The notes: a model not told the origin generated them from the letters alone. A stretch of DNA of 20,120 nucleotides from CAYRJA01 sp964424455 (GCA_964424455.1 CAYRJA010000055.1:1-20120); one strand, 5' to 3'. Shown: positions 1-7,152, counted from the stretch's first letter. Made by a program: numbers and translations.

Positions 1-126
1 TATGAATTTTACCTGTCTTCTTTTCAGACTATCTACGATTTATAATTGGTATTATGTCGAAAGTGTTACAGTAATGTTAAAATCCGCCACATCTGTTCTT
101 TCAAATAAATTACTATGCCCGTTTTT

Positions 127-735
127 TTATTTCAGGCAGTAATACATCAGTTTAACATATTCATTATTCACTGCAATCATTCCATACTCACTTTCCCACC
201 AGGATGATTCATTGTAAGTTCGGGCAGGCGCACTGCAAATAATTACTTTAATATTTTCCTTCTCTAACTTTTTCTTAAACACATTTCTCACCCTGCGTGT
301 GTGAAAAGCGGAAGACAATACAATGCACGAGTGAATGTTATTCTGCTTGCAGTAGGCAAGCGCCACATCGCTCTCTTCGTTTGTACTGGTACCTTTATTA
401 ATCACTAACACTACCGAATCAGGCACGCCGCTTCGGACTATTTCTGATTTTGTCAACTGGCTTTCGTAGTAATCCAGCCCTAATGCTTCAAAATCAGCGG
501 GCTTATTACCACCGGTACAGATAATTTTTTTCGCGAAGCTTTCACTATAAATTTTCACTGCTTCCGTTCCGCGGTCAACCGGACTCCCTGAAAGCACAAA
601 CATCACTTCACTTTTTTCAGCCGCTTCACTTACGATTAAATAGCCCCCTATTCCGCGAAGAATAGAATAGCGGAACAGAAAAAGTAAAACAAATAAAAAC
701 AAGATGCTTCCTGTTATCCAAATCCATTTTCTCAT
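127..735 (-). CDS. DUF218 / YdcF-SanA-type membrane-anchored protein
   Basis: This is a protein of about 202 residues with one N-terminal membrane segment (MRKWIWITGSILFLFVLLFLF) followed by a soluble alpha/beta domain of the DUF218 (YdcF/SanA) family. Visible family features are the first strand with its glycine-rich turn (MFVLSGSP), the RGTEAVKIY helix, the second strand IICTGG, and the C-terminal SSAFHTRRVRNVF segment with its conserved His-Thr-Arg-Arg. The reading frame extends 26 codons further upstream, but the ATG at 735 is a better start because it begins right at the membrane anchor. The family's biochemical role is poorly defined; SanA is linked to envelope integrity. The gene is divergent from nuoA and looks unrelated to it. 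Family assignment is good; a specific function cannot be read. Confidence 0.8.
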   Translation of the reverse strand: MRKWIWITGSILFLFVLLFLFRYSILRGIGGYLIVSEAAEKSEVMFVLSGSPVDRGTEAVKIYSESFAKKIICTGGNKPADFEALGLDYYESQLTKSEIVRSGVPDSVVLVINKGTSTNEESDVALAYCKQNNIHSCIVLSSAFHTRRVRNVFKKKLEKENIKVIICSAPARTYNESSWWESEYGMIAVNNEYVKLMYYCLK

Positions 736-780
736 GAGGTATAAATTTGAAGGAGGAAAAATAGTTATTCTTAGTTTGTT

Positions 781-829
781 GTTTTGTGTTCCAGTTGTGA
801 GTTCTCTATTCACACCTATAGCTCAAAAC
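781..829. repeat. Inverted-repeat hairpin upstream of nuoA
   Basis: GTTTTG (781-786) pairs with CAAAAC (824-829), and inside it TGTGA (796-800) pairs with TCACA (810-814). The left arm begins GTTTTGTGTT and continues with GTGAGTT, the same words as the arm bounding the four-helix-bundle gene at 3529. It lies in the 198-nt divergent spacer between the DUF218 gene and nuoA. I see no confident Bacteroidota promoter (TTG...TAnnTTTG) in this spacer. Confidence 0.35.
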
Positions 830-933
830 CCTAAACCGATTAAAAATTTTCTTTATTTTTCCGCTCTGCTTGTGCTGAATGATAAAAGTCAGCAAGCAGG
901 AATCTTTACTGACTTAAACTTGCCGATTACAAT

Positions 934-1284
934 ATGGGTCCGGGTTCATTAATTGTTTTAATTATAGCTGCGGTAGTTTTTTCTGCAGGAGGTATTCTGG
1001 CTTCTAAAATTTTATTGAAGGCAACAAAAAATCCTCAGAAGGGCGAACCCTATGAATGTGGTGTACCGACTCATGGCTCTCCGTGGAATCAGTTTAATGT
1101 CGGCTATTATCTGTTTGCATTAATCTTTCTTGTTTTTGATGTGGAGTTAGTCTTTCTTTATCCCTGGGCAGTAGTGGTAAAAAAGATAGGATGGATGGCA
1201 TTTGTTGAAGTAGTCATCTTCCTGTTTATTCTTTTTATGGGATTTCTTTATGCACACAAAAAGGGAGCATTGAAATGGATGTAA
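934..1284 (+). CDS. nuoA: NADH-quinone oxidoreductase subunit A
   Basis: NuoA is a small membrane-arm subunit of respiratory complex I, next to NuoH and NuoJ/K near the quinone site. The 116-residue product has three hydrophobic helices. The conserved loop after helix 1 is present (GEPYECGVPTHGSPWNQFNVGYY), with the family's Glu and Cys, and helix 2 carries the acidic FDVELVFLYPWA motif. Length matches the family. The ATG at 934 has no clear Shine-Dalgarno sequence, as is usual in Bacteroidota. It is the first gene of the plus-strand nuo operon. The overlapping frame upstream (704-952) shows no family features. Confidence 0.97.
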   Translation: MGPGSLIVLIIAAVVFSAGGILASKILLKATKNPQKGEPYECGVPTHGSPWNQFNVGYYLFALIFLVFDVELVFLYPWAVVVKKIGWMAFVEVVIFLFILFMGFLYAHKKGALKWM

Positions 1285-1289
1285 AAGTA

Positions 1290-1338
1290 TTTTTGAGTTT
1301 CCGACTTATTGTGTGGCAATAAACCGAAGATTCAAAAC
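1290..1338. repeat. Imperfect hairpin in the nuoA-nuoB spacer
   Basis: Arms 1290-1311 and 1317-1338 pair at 16 of 22 positions plus two G-T wobbles, around a 5-base loop. The loop-proximal part is perfect (TTATTG / CAATAA). It fills most of the 68-nt gap and could act as an RNA processing or stability element; that role is inference. Confidence 0.4.
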
Positions 1339-1352
1339 TTCAAACTAATAAT

Positions 1353-1901
1353 GTGGAAGAAGTAAAAAACACAGGACAAAAAGAATTCCCGGGTAAAATT
1401 CAGGAAATACCCGGCGGCGGAATTGTAACATCTAAACTGGATGATATAATTAACTGGGCGCGTTCCAACTCACTGTGGCCCCTGACTTTTGCAACCAGTT
1501 GCTGTGGAATTGAAATGATGTCCACCGCTTCTCCGAAATATGATTTCTCACGCTTTGGTTTTGAAGTTGCCCGCGCTTCTCCGCGACAGGCAGATGTGAT
1601 TATTATAGCCGGAACTATCGTAAATAAAATGGCGCCGGTTCTGAAAAGGTTGTATGACCAGATGCCTGATCCAAAATATGTAGTGGCAATGGGAGCGTGT
1701 GCTGTTAGCGGAGGTCCGTTTTTTTACAACACCTATTCGGTAGTAAAAGGAGCAGATCATGTTATTCCGGTAGATGTTTATATAGCCGGTTGCCCGCCTA
1801 GACCGGAAGCATTATTGAATGCGCTGATAACTCTTCAGCAGAAAATAAAAAGTGGAATGACAAGGGAACAAATCAAAACTGAAATGAAAAAGCCGCTATG
1901 A
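1353..1901 (+). CDS. nuoB: NADH-quinone oxidoreductase subunit B
   Basis: NuoB holds the terminal iron-sulfur cluster N2, which passes electrons to quinone. The 182-residue protein has the N2 ligands: the tandem cysteines C50-C51 (ATSCCGIEMM), C116 (MGACAVSGG) and C147 (IAGCPPRPE). The start is GTG at 1353. An ATG two bases earlier (1351) is out of frame and closes after four codons, and no in-frame ATG precedes the conserved core. The stop overlaps the nuoC start (ATGA, 1898-1901), implying translational coupling. Confidence 0.97.
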   Translation: MEEVKNTGQKEFPGKIQEIPGGGIVTSKLDDIINWARSNSLWPLTFATSCCGIEMMSTASPKYDFSRFGFEVARASPRQADVIIIAGTIVNKMAPVLKRLYDQMPDPKYVVAMGACAVSGGPFFYNTYSVVKGADHVIPVDVYIAGCPPRPEALLNALITLQQKIKSGMTREQIKTEMKKPL

Positions 1902-2356
1902 CTAACGAAGAGTTGAAAACAAAGTTGAGTGAGGTATTTCCTTCCATCACTTTTGAAGAAGGAAGAGAGTGGCTGACTGTTACAGCAGAACCAGAACAGT
2001 GGAAAAATATGGCAAAACAACTTCGTACTGTAACAGGACTCGATTTTGATTTCCTTTTTTGTGTTACAGCAGTTGACTGGAAAACACATTTGTCGGTAGT
2101 GTATCATCTTACTTCCACATTGCACAGGCATACACTTGTAGTGAAAATAAAATTGGATAGAAATAATCCTGAGATAGAAACAGTCAGCGACATCTGGAAG
2201 ACGGCTAATTTTCATGAACGCGAACAGCATGAAATGTTCGGAGTAAAATTTCTGAATCATCCTGATTTGCGTTTGCTGATTTTACCTGATGGATGGGAAG
2301 GAAAATTTCCAATGAGAAAAGATTTTGAAGATCCGGTAAATATGATAAAGCTATAA
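1898..2356 (+). CDS. nuoC: NADH-quinone oxidoreductase subunit C
   Basis: NuoC is the 30-kDa-type subunit of the peripheral arm. It has no cofactor and packs against NuoD. The 152-residue product carries the family signature in its C-terminal half: ANFHEREQHEMFGVKF, then HPDLRLLILPDGWEGKFPMRKDF. NuoC and NuoD are separate genes here, not fused as in E. coli. The start overlaps the nuoB stop. Three copies of the CTGTWACAG-type motif lie in the first 170 nt (1977, 2028, 2061). Confidence 0.96.
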   Translation: MTNEELKTKLSEVFPSITFEEGREWLTVTAEPEQWKNMAKQLRTVTGLDFDFLFCVTAVDWKTHLSVVYHLTSTLHRHTLVVKIKLDRNNPEIETVSDIWKTANFHEREQHEMFGVKFLNHPDLRLLILPDGWEGKFPMRKDFEDPVNMIKL

Positions 2357-2410
2357 AATGGGTTACAGTTTGAAGTTTACGGTTTAGAGTTATATAGAAG
2401 GTATAATAAA

Positions 2411-3526
2411 ATGATTGAACAGGTAGGAACAACAGCAGAAGGCGACTTAGTGATAAATATAGGTCCGCAACATCCATCCACACATGGAGTGTTACACCTG
2501 ATTATTACACTGAATGGCGAAACGATAAAAAAGGTAGAGCCGCATCTCGGATACATTCATCGCTCTATAGAGAAAATGTGTGAGTCGCTTACTTACCGCC
2601 AGTTTATTTATATCACAAGTCGTATGGATTATCTGTCGGCTCACATCAACAATCACGGGTGTGCTATGTGTGTGGAAAAAGGAATGCAGTTGGAAGTTCC
2701 GCCGCGTGCGCAGGTAATTAGAGTACTGATAGATGAACTTACACGTATTGCATCACATGAATTATGGTGGGGCGCTATGGCAATGGACTTAGGCGCTTTC
2801 ACTCCGTTCTTTCATGCTTTCCGTGAGCGAGAAACCATTAATGATATTATGGAAGAAACCTGTGGCGCACGGCTTACCATGAATTACAATGTGCCCGGTG
2901 GAGTAATGGCAGACATTCATCCGAATTTTCAGAAGCGTGTGAAAGATTTTATTACACAGTACAAAAAGAAAATTCATGAGTATGATGACTTATTAACCGG
3001 AAATATCATTTTTCAAAATAGAACAAAAGGAGTAGGATTCCTCTCTAAAGAAGACGCTATTTCCTATGGCTGTACAGGACCGGTGGCACGTGCAAGCGGA
3101 GTATCGTGTGACATCCGGAAATTATATCCTTATGAAGTTTACGATAAAGTTCAGTTTGAGGAAGTGATAGAAACCGGCGGTGATTCTTTTTCCAGATACA
3201 TGGTTCGCCGCAGAGAAATGGATCAGTCGCTTAGCATTGTTGAACAACTGATTGATAATATCCCCGAAGGAGATTTTCAGGCGAAAACAAAAGCAGTTTT
3301 GAAATTACCGAAAGGAGAGTTTTATACGAGAGTGGAAACGGCGCGCGGCGAGTTTGGGGTTTACATCATCAGCGAAGGAGCAACTACTCCTTACAGAATT
3401 AAATTCCGTTCACCCGGATTTTCTAACCTTTCAGCCCTCGACCAGATGACTCGCGGCAGTAAGATTGGCGATTTGATAGCAACAATGGGAACATTAGATT
3501 TAGTAATACCGGATATAGATCGTTAA
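2411..3526 (+). CDS. nuoD: NADH-quinone oxidoreductase subunit D
   Basis: NuoD is the 49-kDa-type subunit. With NuoB it forms the quinone-reduction chamber. The 371-residue protein is a little shorter than many NuoDs, the difference being at the N-terminus. Conserved parts are GPQHPSTHGVLHL (the quinone-pocket His), HLGYIHRSIEKM, SRMDYLSA (the quinone-site Tyr), LGAFTPFFHAFRERE, GGVMADIHPNF, and the C-terminal GDLIATMGTLDLVIPDIDR. A 54-nt spacer separates it from nuoC. nuoE, F and G would be the usual next genes in a 14-gene operon but are absent; a four-helix-bundle gene follows instead. Confidence 0.97.
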   Translation: MIEQVGTTAEGDLVINIGPQHPSTHGVLHLIITLNGETIKKVEPHLGYIHRSIEKMCESLTYRQFIYITSRMDYLSAHINNHGCAMCVEKGMQLEVPPRAQVIRVLIDELTRIASHELWWGAMAMDLGAFTPFFHAFRERETINDIMEETCGARLTMNYNVPGGVMADIHPNFQKRVKDFITQYKKKIHEYDDLLTGNIIFQNRTKGVGFLSKEDAISYGCTGPVARASGVSCDIRKLYPYEVYDKVQFEEVIETGGDSFSRYMVRRREMDQSLSIVEQLIDNIPEGDFQAKTKAVLKLPKGEFYTRVETARGEFGVYIISEGATTPYRIKFRSPGFSNLSALDQMTRGSKIGDLIATMGTLDLVIPDIDR

Positions 3527-3528
3527 AA

Positions 3529-3996
3529 GTTTTGTGTTGTGAGTTTTGAGTCACGAGTAAAAATAAAGTAAATGGCAACCATAAAAAGATTTGAAGATTT
3601 AGAGGTTTGGAAGAAAGCAAGAATCTTCTCCAAGGAGATCTATCCTTTAACGGAAGAAGGAAAGTTTGCGAAAGACTTTAAATTCAGAGATCAAATCAAT
3701 GACTCCAGTGGTTCCGTTATGGATAATATTGCAGAGGGCTTTGAAAGAGGCGGAAAATTAGAATTCATTCACTTTCTTACTATAGCAAAAGGTTCGTGTG
3801 CGGAATCCCGATCACAACTTTATAGAGCGTTTGACAGAAAATATATCCCGGAAGAAAAACTAAAAGAAATAATTTCTCTCGGAGAAGATATTGGAAACAT
3901 GATTGGTGGCTTGATTAATTATCTGAATCAATCCGAAGTCAGAGGGAGAAAATTTAAAGATAGAATACCAATAACACCAAACTCACAACACAAAAC
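3529..3996. repeat. 18-bp perfect inverted repeat enclosing a four-helix-bundle gene
   Basis: GTTTTGTGTTGTGAGTTT at 3529-3546 is the exact reverse complement of 3979-3996. The left arm starts 2 nt after the nuoD stop. The right arm lies inside the last codons of the four-helix-bundle gene and ends 6 nt before the nuoH start. In the transcript the arms could form an 18-bp stem around nearly the whole gene. This is the arrangement of 23S rRNA intervening sequences that encode related proteins; the parallel is inference. Confidence 0.8.
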
Positions 3997-4006
3997 CCAA
4001 AATTGA
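3572..4006 (+). CDS. Four-helix-bundle protein (23S rRNA intervening-sequence / S23 family)
   Basis: This 144-residue helical protein belongs to the four-helix-bundle family first known from ORFs in 23S rRNA intervening sequences, structurally related to the Avd protein of diversity-generating retroelements. Signature segments are FEDLEVWKKAR near the N-terminus, MDNIAEGFERG and FIHFLTIAKGSCAESRSQL in the centre, and a last helix ending GGLINYLNQ. The final residues (NSQHKTQN) are encoded by the right arm of the flanking inverted repeat, so the natural protein probably ends near residue 125-130. It sits where nuoEFG would be expected, and its stop overlaps the nuoH start. Its role here is unknown; a structural role in complex I is not supported by the family. 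Confidence 0.85.
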   Translation: MATIKRFEDLEVWKKARIFSKEIYPLTEEGKFAKDFKFRDQINDSSGSVMDNIAEGFERGGKLEFIHFLTIAKGSCAESRSQLYRAFDRKYIPEEKLKEIISLGEDIGNMIGGLINYLNQSEVRGRKFKDRIPITPNSQHKTQN

Positions 4007-5085
4007 GAGTGTTTAGCTTAGAAAATATAACCCACTTGGTAAATATATGGCTGAATGAAACCTTCGATCCAACCATTGCTCTACTGTTACAGTTTGTGAT
4101 TATTGGATTATTGGTCATTGGTTTATTTGCCGTACTGGGATTAATATTAGTTTTTATGGAACGAAAAGTTTCTGCTGTTATGCAGATACGCGTTGGACCT
4201 AATCGTGTCGGACCTATGGGAATCTTTCAGACAACGGCTGACACCTTAAAACTGGTGATGAAAGAAGGACTTACTCCTGACGGTGCAGATAAGTTTCTTT
4301 TCAATTTGGCTCCATTTATCGTGATGATAGCCGCCATGCTGATTCTTGCACCGATTGCATTTGCAAAAGGGTTTCAGATTTGGGATTTGAACATCGGAGT
4401 GTTGTATGTATCGGCAGTTTCTTCTATTTCGGTCATCGGGATTTTAATGGCAGGATGGGCAAGTAATAATAAGTATTCACTGTTAGGCGCTATGCGCAGC
4501 GGCGCACAGATAGTCAGCTATGAATTATCGGCAGGACTATCCATACTTTCTATAGTTATTCTTTCGGGAAGTTTACAGATTTCAGAGATTATTGAGTCGC
4601 AGCAAAACGGATGGTGGATTTTCAAAGGACATATTCCTGCCATCATTTCTTTTGTTATTTTCATCATTGCTGTAACAGCAGAAACTAACCGTGCGCCGTT
4701 TGATATGGCGGAAGCGGAGTCAGAACTTACTGCCGGGTTTCATACTGAATATTCAGGAATGAAGTTCGCTCTGTTTTTTCTGGCAGAGTACATCAATATT
4801 TTTATAGTGTGTGCTATCGGCGCTATACTTTTTTTAGGCGGATGGATGCCTTTTCACATAGGGAACTGGGAATCATTTAACAGAGCAATGGATTATATTC
4901 CGTCGTCACTTTGGTTTTTCGGGAAAACATTTTTTCTGATATTTCTGATTATGTGGTTCAGATGGACATTTCCCCGCTTGCGAATTGATCAATTATTAAA
5001 TTTAGAGTGGAAATACTTGTTACCTATCAGCATGTTTAACTTGTTGCTGATAACTTTTATAGCAATTATGAAATGGCATTTTTAA
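4003..5085 (+). CDS. nuoH: NADH-quinone oxidoreductase subunit H
   Basis: NuoH is the membrane subunit that forms the quinone entry channel and links the peripheral arm to the proton pumps. The product has about 360 residues and eight membrane helices. Conserved parts are MERKVSAVMQIRVGPNRVGP in the first cytoplasmic loop, GLTPDGADKFLFNLAPF, and AETNRAPFDMAEAESELTAG followed by GFHTEYSGMKFALFFLAEY. The start is uncertain: TTG at 4003 (overlapping the upstream stop as TTGA) or GTG at 4009. No in-frame ATG occurs before the conserved core. The repeat arm 3979-3996 lies just upstream and could hide the ribosome-binding region. Confidence 0.96.
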   Translation: MRVFSLENITHLVNIWLNETFDPTIALLLQFVIIGLLVIGLFAVLGLILVFMERKVSAVMQIRVGPNRVGPMGIFQTTADTLKLVMKEGLTPDGADKFLFNLAPFIVMIAAMLILAPIAFAKGFQIWDLNIGVLYVSAVSSISVIGILMAGWASNNKYSLLGAMRSGAQIVSYELSAGLSILSIVILSGSLQISEIIESQQNGWWIFKGHIPAIISFVIFIIAVTAETNRAPFDMAEAESELTAGFHTEYSGMKFALFFLAEYINIFIVCAIGAILFLGGWMPFHIGNWESFNRAMDYIPSSLWFFGKTFFLIFLIMWFRWTFPRLRIDQLLNLEWKYLLPISMFNLLLITFIAIMKWHF

Positions 5086-5640
5086 ATGGGAGAACTGATT
5101 CATATTACTGAGGAAAGAATTACTAATAAGATCTATCTTATCAGAAACAAGAAAGTTATGCTTGATAGAGATTTGGCTAAACTTTATGGAGTTTCCACAG
5201 GAAATCTGAATAAGGCAGTTAAACGCAATATAGAACGGTTCCCTGAGGACTTTATGTTTCAATTGATCAGGGAGGAGTATGAATCTTTAAGATTCCAATT
5301 TGGAATCTTAAAGAGGGGGCAACATTCAAAGTTTTTGCCTTATGTGTTTACGGAACAAGGTGTTGCTATGCTGTCAAGTGTATTAAATAGTTCAACTGCC
5401 ATTCAGGTAAACATTCAAATCATCAGAGTATTTTCAAAAATCCGGGAACTTCTTCTGACGCACAAAGATGTTTTGTTGAAACTTGAACAACTTGAGAAAA
5501 AACTCCTGAAACATGATGAAAGAATGAACAAGCACGATAAAGAAATTCAAATAATTTTTGAGGCGCTGAAGCAATTATTAAACCCTGTAACTAAGCAGAG
5601 AAAAAGAATCGGTTACAGAATGGAAAAAGATAAAGATTAA
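5086..5640 (+). CDS. ORF6N domain protein
   Basis: The 184-residue protein has an N-terminal ORF6N domain (about residues 10-100), a DNA-binding domain related to KilA-N and found in phage antirepressors and chromosomal orphans. The typical pattern is visible: YLIRNKKVMLDRDLAKLYGVSTGNLN, then RNIERFPEDFMFQL, then LPYVFTEQGVAMLSSVLNS. Residues about 120-160 are rich in Leu, Glu and Lys and probably form a coiled coil. The ATG directly follows the nuoH stop, and its stop shares a base with the nuoI start (TAATG), so it is cotranscribed and probably translationally coupled with complex I genes. No integrase or other phage gene is near. Family is clear; targets are unknown. Confidence 0.9.
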   Translation: MGELIHITEERITNKIYLIRNKKVMLDRDLAKLYGVSTGNLNKAVKRNIERFPEDFMFQLIREEYESLRFQFGILKRGQHSKFLPYVFTEQGVAMLSSVLNSSTAIQVNIQIIRVFSKIRELLLTHKDVLLKLEQLEKKLLKHDERMNKHDKEIQIIFEALKQLLNPVTKQRKRIGYRMEKDKD

Positions 5641-6113
5641 TGTTTATTGCTAAATACATATCAGATGTTTACAAAGGAGTGAAATCACTTCTCAAGGGAA
5701 TGAAGATGACCGGATATTATTTCATTCACCCTAAAAAGGAAATTGTAACACAGCAGTATCCGGATGTAAAACCGCAACTGCCTGAACGGTTCAGAGGAGA
5801 AGTGGTATTGATTCACGATGAAAATAACGAACACGCCTGCACCGGTTGTACGGCTTGTGAAATTGCCTGTCCGAATGGTTCAATTAAAATTGTTACAAAA
5901 TTTGAAACAACTCCCGACGGCAAAAAGAAGAAAGCATTGGACACTTTTGTGTATCATCTCGATATGTGTACCATGTGTAACTTGTGCATTGAAGCGTGCC
6001 CTACTTCGGCAATCAAGATGGATCAGACTTACGAGCATAGTGTATTTGACAGAAACGATTTGATTAAGCAATTAAATAAACCCGGTTCAAAAATCAGAGA
6101 AGGAGTTGAATAA
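5640..6113 (+). CDS. nuoI: NADH-quinone oxidoreductase subunit I
   Basis: NuoI is the 8Fe ferredoxin-like subunit carrying clusters N6a and N6b, which relay electrons to N2 in NuoB. The 157-residue protein has two CxxCxxCxxxCP motifs: C67, C70, C73, C77 (ACTGCTACEIACP) and C110, C113, C116, C120 (MCTMCNLCIEACP). Length fits the family. The start overlaps the ORF6N stop by one base. In a complex without NuoEFG this subunit would be the likely entry point for electrons from an unidentified donor; that is inference. Confidence 0.97.
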   Translation: MFIAKYISDVYKGVKSLLKGMKMTGYYFIHPKKEIVTQQYPDVKPQLPERFRGEVVLIHDENNEHACTGCTACEIACPNGSIKIVTKFETTPDGKKKKALDTFVYHLDMCTMCNLCIEACPTSAIKMDQTYEHSVFDRNDLIKQLNKPGSKIREGVE

Positions 6114-6135
6114 AATATTTCATATTGCGAACTGC

Positions 6136-6167
6136 CAGTTTCGGATTGAAAGTAAATCCACAAACTG
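6136..6167. repeat. Hairpin in the nuoI-nuoJ spacer
   Basis: CAGTTT (6136-6141) and GGATT (6143-6147) pair with AATCC (6155-6159) and AAACTG (6162-6167), giving an 11-bp stem with a small internal loop and a 7-base apical loop. CCTTTT follows, so it could act as a weak terminator or as a processing site inside the operon. The rest of the spacer (6178-6210) is a tandem-like run of CAATCAC / AATCC words. Confidence 0.5.
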
Positions 6168-6212
6168 TCCTTTTAATGCGCAATCACTAATCCACAATCC
6201 GCAATCACAAAA

Positions 6213-6833
6213 ATGAGTGCAAGTCAAATAATATTCTATCTTATTTCTGCCCTAATCCTTGGCGCAGGAGTTCTTTCTGTTACAACAAGGAAGATTTTTC
6301 GTGCGGCTATCTGGTTGCTGTTTTCACTCATTGGAGTGGCAGGATTATACTTCTGGATGGGAGTGGAATTTATTGCAGCAGTACAGGTAATTGTTTATGT
6401 AGGCGGTATAGTGGTGCTGATTATCTTTTCTATTTTTCTTACTCAAAAGTCAGGTGAGAAAATGCCGGCGCCTGTTACAGTCAGAAATATTTCTTCCATT
6501 CTTGCCGTGTTGTTCGGATTTGCATTGAGTTACTCATTGATCTATCAAAATAGTTTTAAACAATCTTCTGCTTCACCGCTTCAGGCAGATGTGGCTGATA
6601 TTGGCGCTCAGCTACTTGATACAAAAGAAACCGGTTACGCATTGCCGTTTGAAGTAGTAAGTATTTTGCTGTTAGCCGCTATGATTGGTTGTATCGTGAT
6701 TGCGATTAAATCAAATCCGGAAAAAAGTTTTGAGGTTAGTGTTTCGGATCGTGAGTTGAATAAATCAAACGACTTTCAGGAATCAAAAGAACTCAAAACC
6801 CAAAACTCAGAACTCGAAATTCAAAATCCATGA
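6213..6833 (+). CDS. nuoJ: NADH-quinone oxidoreductase subunit J
   Basis: NuoJ is a membrane-arm subunit with about five helices that links NuoH to the antiporter-like subunits. The conserved third helix with its pi-bulge region is recognisable (FIAAVQVIVYVGGIVVLIIFSIFL, residues about 53-76), and the last helix is residues about 144-166. The 206-residue length exceeds the usual 165-185. The excess is a polar tail (residues about 190-206, KELKTQNSELEIQNP) encoded by an AAAACCCAAAACTC-type repeat. The stop overlaps the nuoK start (ATGA). One full CTGTTACAG copy lies at 6472. Confidence 0.95.
   Translation: MSASQIIFYLISALILGAGVLSVTTRKIFRAAIWLLFSLIGVAGLYFWMGVEFIAAVQVIVYVGGIVVLIIFSIFLTQKSGEKMPAPVTVRNISSILAVLFGFALSYSLIYQNSFKQSSASPLQADVADIGAQLLDTKETGYALPFEVVSILLLAAMIGCIVIAIKSNPEKSFEVSVSDRELNKSNDFQESKELKTQNSELEIQNP
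6785..6829 (+). repeat. A-rich intergenic-type repeat forming the nuoJ 3' end
   Basis: This stretch is built from ACTCAAAACCCAAAACTCAGAA-like words. It shares ACTCA, CAAAACCCAAAA and related words with the right arm region 3979-4005, and is read through as the last 15 codons of nuoJ. The word sharing is seen directly; a common origin is inference. Confidence 0.45.
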
Positions 6834-7144
6834 ACGGTATTCCACTGTCACACTTGTTATTTGTCAGCACCGCACTGTTTTTTATTGGTATGTATGGACT
6901 TTTTGCCAGAAGAAATATCATTACCATGCTGATGGCGATTGAACTGATGCTGAATAGCGTGAACATCAATTTTGTTACATTCAATAAATACCTCCACTCT
7001 GACAACTTGGATGGAGTTTTCTTTACCATTTTTATTATTGCTATTGCAGCAGCAGAAACGGCTGTTGCCATTGCCATCATCATCAATCTATACAGAAGCC
7101 ATCATTCCATTGATGTGGAAGATGCAGGAGAAATGAAATATTAA
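6830..7144 (+). CDS. nuoK: NADH-quinone oxidoreductase subunit K
   Basis: NuoK is a small three-helix membrane subunit with two proton-channel glutamates. Both are present: E38 (MLMAIELMLNSVNINFV) and E76 (IAIAAAETAVAIAIIINLYR). The 104-residue length is standard. It is translationally coupled to nuoJ by the ATGA overlap. The 101-nt gap to nuoL holds an inverted repeat and nothing else that I can see. Confidence 0.97.
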   Translation: MNGIPLSHLLFVSTALFFIGMYGLFARRNIITMLMAIELMLNSVNINFVTFNKYLHSDNLDGVFFTIFIIAIAAAETAVAIAIIINLYRSHHSIDVEDAGEMKY

Positions 7145-7152
7145 TTGAATAA

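Noticed and set aside
1..126. A gene or RNA in the first 126 nt
   Set aside because: Nothing recognisable on either strand except one TGTTACAG copy at 64.
704..952. An 82-codon plus-strand open frame before nuoA
   Set aside because: It overlaps the DUF218 start and nuoA, shows no family features, and has repeat-like content.
3572..4006. Avd accessory gene of a diversity-generating retroelement
   Set aside because: The fold is related, but there is no reverse transcriptase, template repeat or variable repeat in the window.
5086..5640. Prophage remnant marked by ORF6N
   Set aside because: No integrase, capsid or other phage genes and no attachment sites are near; ORF6N genes are common alone in Bacteroidota.
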